A program made the translations under genes and the position numbers. Below are positions 62,295 to 64,000 of a stretch of DNA of 64,000 nucleotides, in pieces. Source of the stretch: JBBIPA01 sp963820495 (GTDB lineage Bacteria > Chloroflexota > Dehalococcoidia > GIF9 > UBA5629); assembly GCA_963820495.1 (NCBI GenBank), contig CAWGAF010000001.1:186001-250000 (forward strand), in the 5' to 3' direction. The notes under the pieces are model-generated. The model did not search any database. It was not told the DNA's origin and worked only from the letters and a program-made list of their open reading frames with translations. The number at the start of each line of letters is the position of its first letter. Position 1 is the stretch's first letter.

Positions 62295-62416
62295 GCTATT
62301 TCCCATTGGTATCAATTATAGTCGATTAAGATGACCCTCACCATTGATGATATGCAAAATATTTATGTAATGCGAAGTGCCAAAAACAAATATAAATTCT
62401 TATAGGAGGTTGTTAA

Positions 62417-62686
62417 GTGTCAGGCAAAAAAGATGAGTCAAAAACTCATGGCAAGGATGTTTATGCCATAGAGATACACACAGAGGGCACGGAGAAAACA
62501 GTCGTAAAAGCGCTGGTGCAGTGTTCCTTCTGCAGGAATGGTGATCCTGCAACGGTTGATGCTAAAAATGGTAAAATACTCAGGATCAAGTCTTTCCACT
62601 ACGATAAAAAGTACACTAAGAAACAGATAAACCCCTGGGAGATTGAGAAGAATGGGAAGGTCCTTGAACCGCTCATGAAGAGCTAA
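62417..62686 (+). pseudogene. Truncated N-terminus of a DMSO-reductase-family molybdopterin protein
   Basis: 90-codon frame with a strong AGGAGGT site and GTG start. The stretch VQCSFCRNGDPATVDAKNG through FHYDKKYT...INPWEIEKNGK...EPLMKS matches the beginning of large molybdopterin proteins such as that at 11312 (NGGPIFVHVKDGK...FDDKDPASW). It ends with a stop where the homologs continue for 700 more residues, and the following bases show no continuation. It is therefore a truncated gene, unless the short product is used. Confidence 0.65.
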
Positions 62687-62886
62687 ATAGCCCCTTATCA
62701 GCTTGCTTTAGCCTAGCATACATGTAATAACCACGAATAACTAGTGGATTGAACAGTCCGTCACATTGTTTCACGAACTTCTTTCAATCTGTACAGTCAA
62801 CAAGAGGCGCGCTAGGTGAGATGCTATTGTGGTTGTAAGTCCGGTGGTCTATAATGAAAACAGACACTTTCGAGGGAGGTGGCAAG

Positions 62887-63324
62887 ATGGCAATAATAGA
62901 GGAAAGCATCAAAATCAAGCAGCCTGCCAGCAAGGTCTTTGCCTACGTTATGGATATCAAGAACGTGCCCAAGTGGGAGTTGGACATCGTGGAAGCGGAG
63001 CAGACATCCCAAGGCCCGAAGGGGGTCGGTAGTACCCTCAGGGGCATCACCCGAGTTATGGGGCAGAAGATGTCGTGGACAGCTAAGGTCACTGAGTATG
63101 AGCCCGACAAGAGGTGTTGCGAGGTGATCACATCGGGGAGCACGAGGATAGACGAGCGAGTGACCTTCGAGCCTACCGACATGGGCACCAGGTTCACCCA
63201 GGTCTATGACGGGAAGATCGGGGGCTTCCTTAGGCTGATGTCGCCTATGGTAGTCAGCTCGATGCGCAAGCAGATGAAGAAAAACCTCTTCAACCTGAAG
63301 AGCATACTCGAAGCACAACCTTAG
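62887..63324 (+). CDS. SRPBCC/START-like ligand-binding protein
   Basis: 145-aa protein of the polyketide-cyclase/SRPBCC fold: IEESIKIKQPASKVFAYVMD at the start, the core around NVPKWELDIVEAEQTSQGPKG (one long strand-helix region), and a final helix MRKQMKKNLFNLKSILEAQP. The ATG at 62887 is chosen because GGGAGGTGG lies just upstream; an earlier ATG at 62854 has no site. Its codons are clearly richer in GC (for instance GAG, AAG, GTG, CCC) than those of the catabolic genes to the left, hinting at a different history. Ligand unknown. Confidence 0.82.
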   Translation: MAIIEESIKIKQPASKVFAYVMDIKNVPKWELDIVEAEQTSQGPKGVGSTLRGITRVMGQKMSWTAKVTEYEPDKRCCEVITSGSTRIDERVTFEPTDMGTRFTQVYDGKIGGFLRLMSPMVVSSMRKQMKKNLFNLKSILEAQP

Positions 63325-63821
63325 AGACAACTCGTATCAGGCCCTTAGGCTTCAATACAGTTACACTGATAAGCCGTATTACAGTGAGAGAAAGCCATAT
63401 TTGACGCCAAGAGAGTGTGTCCCCGCTCGGTCCAACCCGCAATAACGGCAAAATAACTTGTACAGTGAAAAAGTAACATTTAGCCAGATTGTGTCGAGCA
63501 AAACCTACTGTTGACAGCCGTCAAAAAGATGCTTCAATGCTGAAATCAGTTGCTTTTCTTAAAAAAGTTTGGTCATCATCCAGTAAGCCCACTTAAGGAA
63601 CAGCACCAGGAACTTCCAGGCAACAAGATTGGCCAGGAAGAGTATTTTTGATAACCTTCCAGTGGTTTTCGAGGAGTCGGGCGACGGTAAAAGCCAAGAA
63701 ACTCTCCCTAAAGGTGCAGAGGGCGGCTGATAGTCTCCAGATCATAGCCAGAAGCATCAAACGGCCAAGATTGCTACCCGGCGTCCATTGATGCGCTCCG
63801 GTGAAACATGATGTTTGGCGA
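63325..63821. other. Intergenic stretch before the degV end
   Basis: 497 bases between the SRPBCC gene and the convergent degV end. A minus-strand open frame of 82 codons (63593-63841) overlaps the degV stop; I do not recognise it and it has no clear ribosome site. Nothing else is seen. Confidence 0.4.
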
Positions 63822-64000
63822 TCATTTAGAGTAGAAAGCAAGCGATATTACTGGCCCAGTATGCGCCGCCATTACCGGCGTATACGGTGTCATATAAAGC
63901 TCCACACAGTTATATCTGGCGGTAACGAGCTTTTTTAATTTCTCGCCGTCTTCAAGGTTAGTCGTGAAGTGCACCATCATATGCACCGGCTTATCTGCTT
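63822..64000 (-). CDS. DegV family protein, C-terminal part (runs off the window)
   Basis: The last 59 residues of a DegV-type fatty-acid-binding (FakB-like) protein: ADKPVHMMVHFTTNLEDGEK, then KLKKLVTARYNCVELYMTP and YTPVMAAHTGPVISLAFYSK before TGA at 63822-63824. The HTGPxxxxLAFY ending is diagnostic of DegV. The N-terminal part lies beyond 64000. Too short for an ORF scan but unmistakable by pattern. Confidence 0.85.
   Translation of the reverse strand, partial: ADKPVHMMVHFTTNLEDGEKLKKLVTARYNCVELYMTPYTPVMAAHTGPVISLAFYSK

Noticed and set aside
62824..63330. 168-codon minus-strand frame opposite the SRPBCC gene
   Set aside because: Long only because the sense gene is GC-rich; the sense strand has the fold pattern and the ribosome site.
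63593..63841. 82-codon minus-strand frame near the right end
   Set aside because: It overlaps the degV stop, has no ribosome site and no recognised pattern; kept only as a remark.
1..64000. CRISPR array or rRNA genes
   Set aside because: No regularly spaced short repeats and no rRNA-like sequence were seen on reading through the window.

Overview
The window reads as a stretch of an anaerobic bacterial chromosome of moderate GC, dense in iron-sulfur flavoproteins and molybdenum enzymes and without any phage or conjugation genes. The gene mix (HdrCBA-MvhD-MetV electron-transfer module, NrpR-type regulator, many paralogous molybdenum hydroxylases and DMSO-reductase-family proteins, BKACE and hydantoinase-type genes, a housekeeping sigma factor with a long acidic N-terminus) fits an uncultured Chloroflexota (Dehalococcoidia-like) organism from anoxic sediment. 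Desulfobacterota or a Peptococcaceae-like Firmicute remain possible. This assignment is inference from gene content; no rRNA or other marker gene is present.

Layout. (1) 47-8369, plus strand: hdrC-hdrB-hdrA-mvhD-metV, then an NrpR-like regulator. hdrA is a very large fusion (two HdrA modules with a GltD/NfnB-like NAD(P)H module inserted in the first). mvhD contains an in-frame UGA at the place of a family cysteine, followed at once by a bSECIS-like hairpin, so it is read here as a selenoprotein. (2) 8890-22196: a divergent catabolic locus. A minus-strand series (enoate-reductase-like flavoprotein, HyuA, HyuB, a transhydroxylase-like molybdopterin protein, a xanthine-dehydrogenase-type large subunit) faces a plus-strand pair with the matching FAD and [2Fe-2S] subunits. 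Each side carries an identical 34-base promoter element, in mirror orientation. (3) 22219-37387: more molybdenum enzymes: an Fe-S subunit plus molybdopterin oxidoreductase, a three-subunit hydroxylase, the YqeB-type selenium/molybdenum accessory protein, a four-cluster ferredoxin fused to GltD with its molybdopterin partner, a hydroxyacid dehydrogenase, and a protein made of three tandem RidA-like domains. (4) 37635-40800: a HerA-like ATPase between two about 176-base direct repeats that begin with a tRNA 3'-end-like sequence, then a sigma-70 factor, a small CxxC protein and insertion-sequence debris. (5) 43752-62294: a second divergent catabolic locus around a LuxR-type regulator. Minus strand: two acetoacetate-decarboxylase-family genes, amidohydrolase, complete branched-chain amino-acid-type ABC importer, BKACE. 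Plus strand: BKACE, flavodoxin-like protein, YtcJ-like amidohydrolase, BKACE, CoA-ligase subunit. Both sides carry copies of a 32-base box (30/32 identical). (6) 62417-64000: a truncated molybdopterin-oxidoreductase gene, an SRPBCC protein of higher GC, and the C-terminus of a DegV protein.

How the genes may work together (inference): molybdenum hydroxylases would hydroxylate an (N-)heteroaromatic or lactam-forming substrate, the enoate reductase would reduce the ring, HyuAB and the amidohydrolases would open cyclic amides, BKACE enzymes would cleave beta-keto acids with acetyl-CoA to acetoacetate and a CoA-ester, and the decarboxylase-family proteins would act on the keto acid. Electrons would be collected by the NAD(P)H-linked flavin/Fe-S fusions and possibly bifurcated by the Hdr complex. 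Selenium is a theme: a predicted selenocysteine MvhD and the selenium-dependent-hydroxylase accessory protein occur in one window. The locus also contains much gene debris, which shows ongoing turnover.
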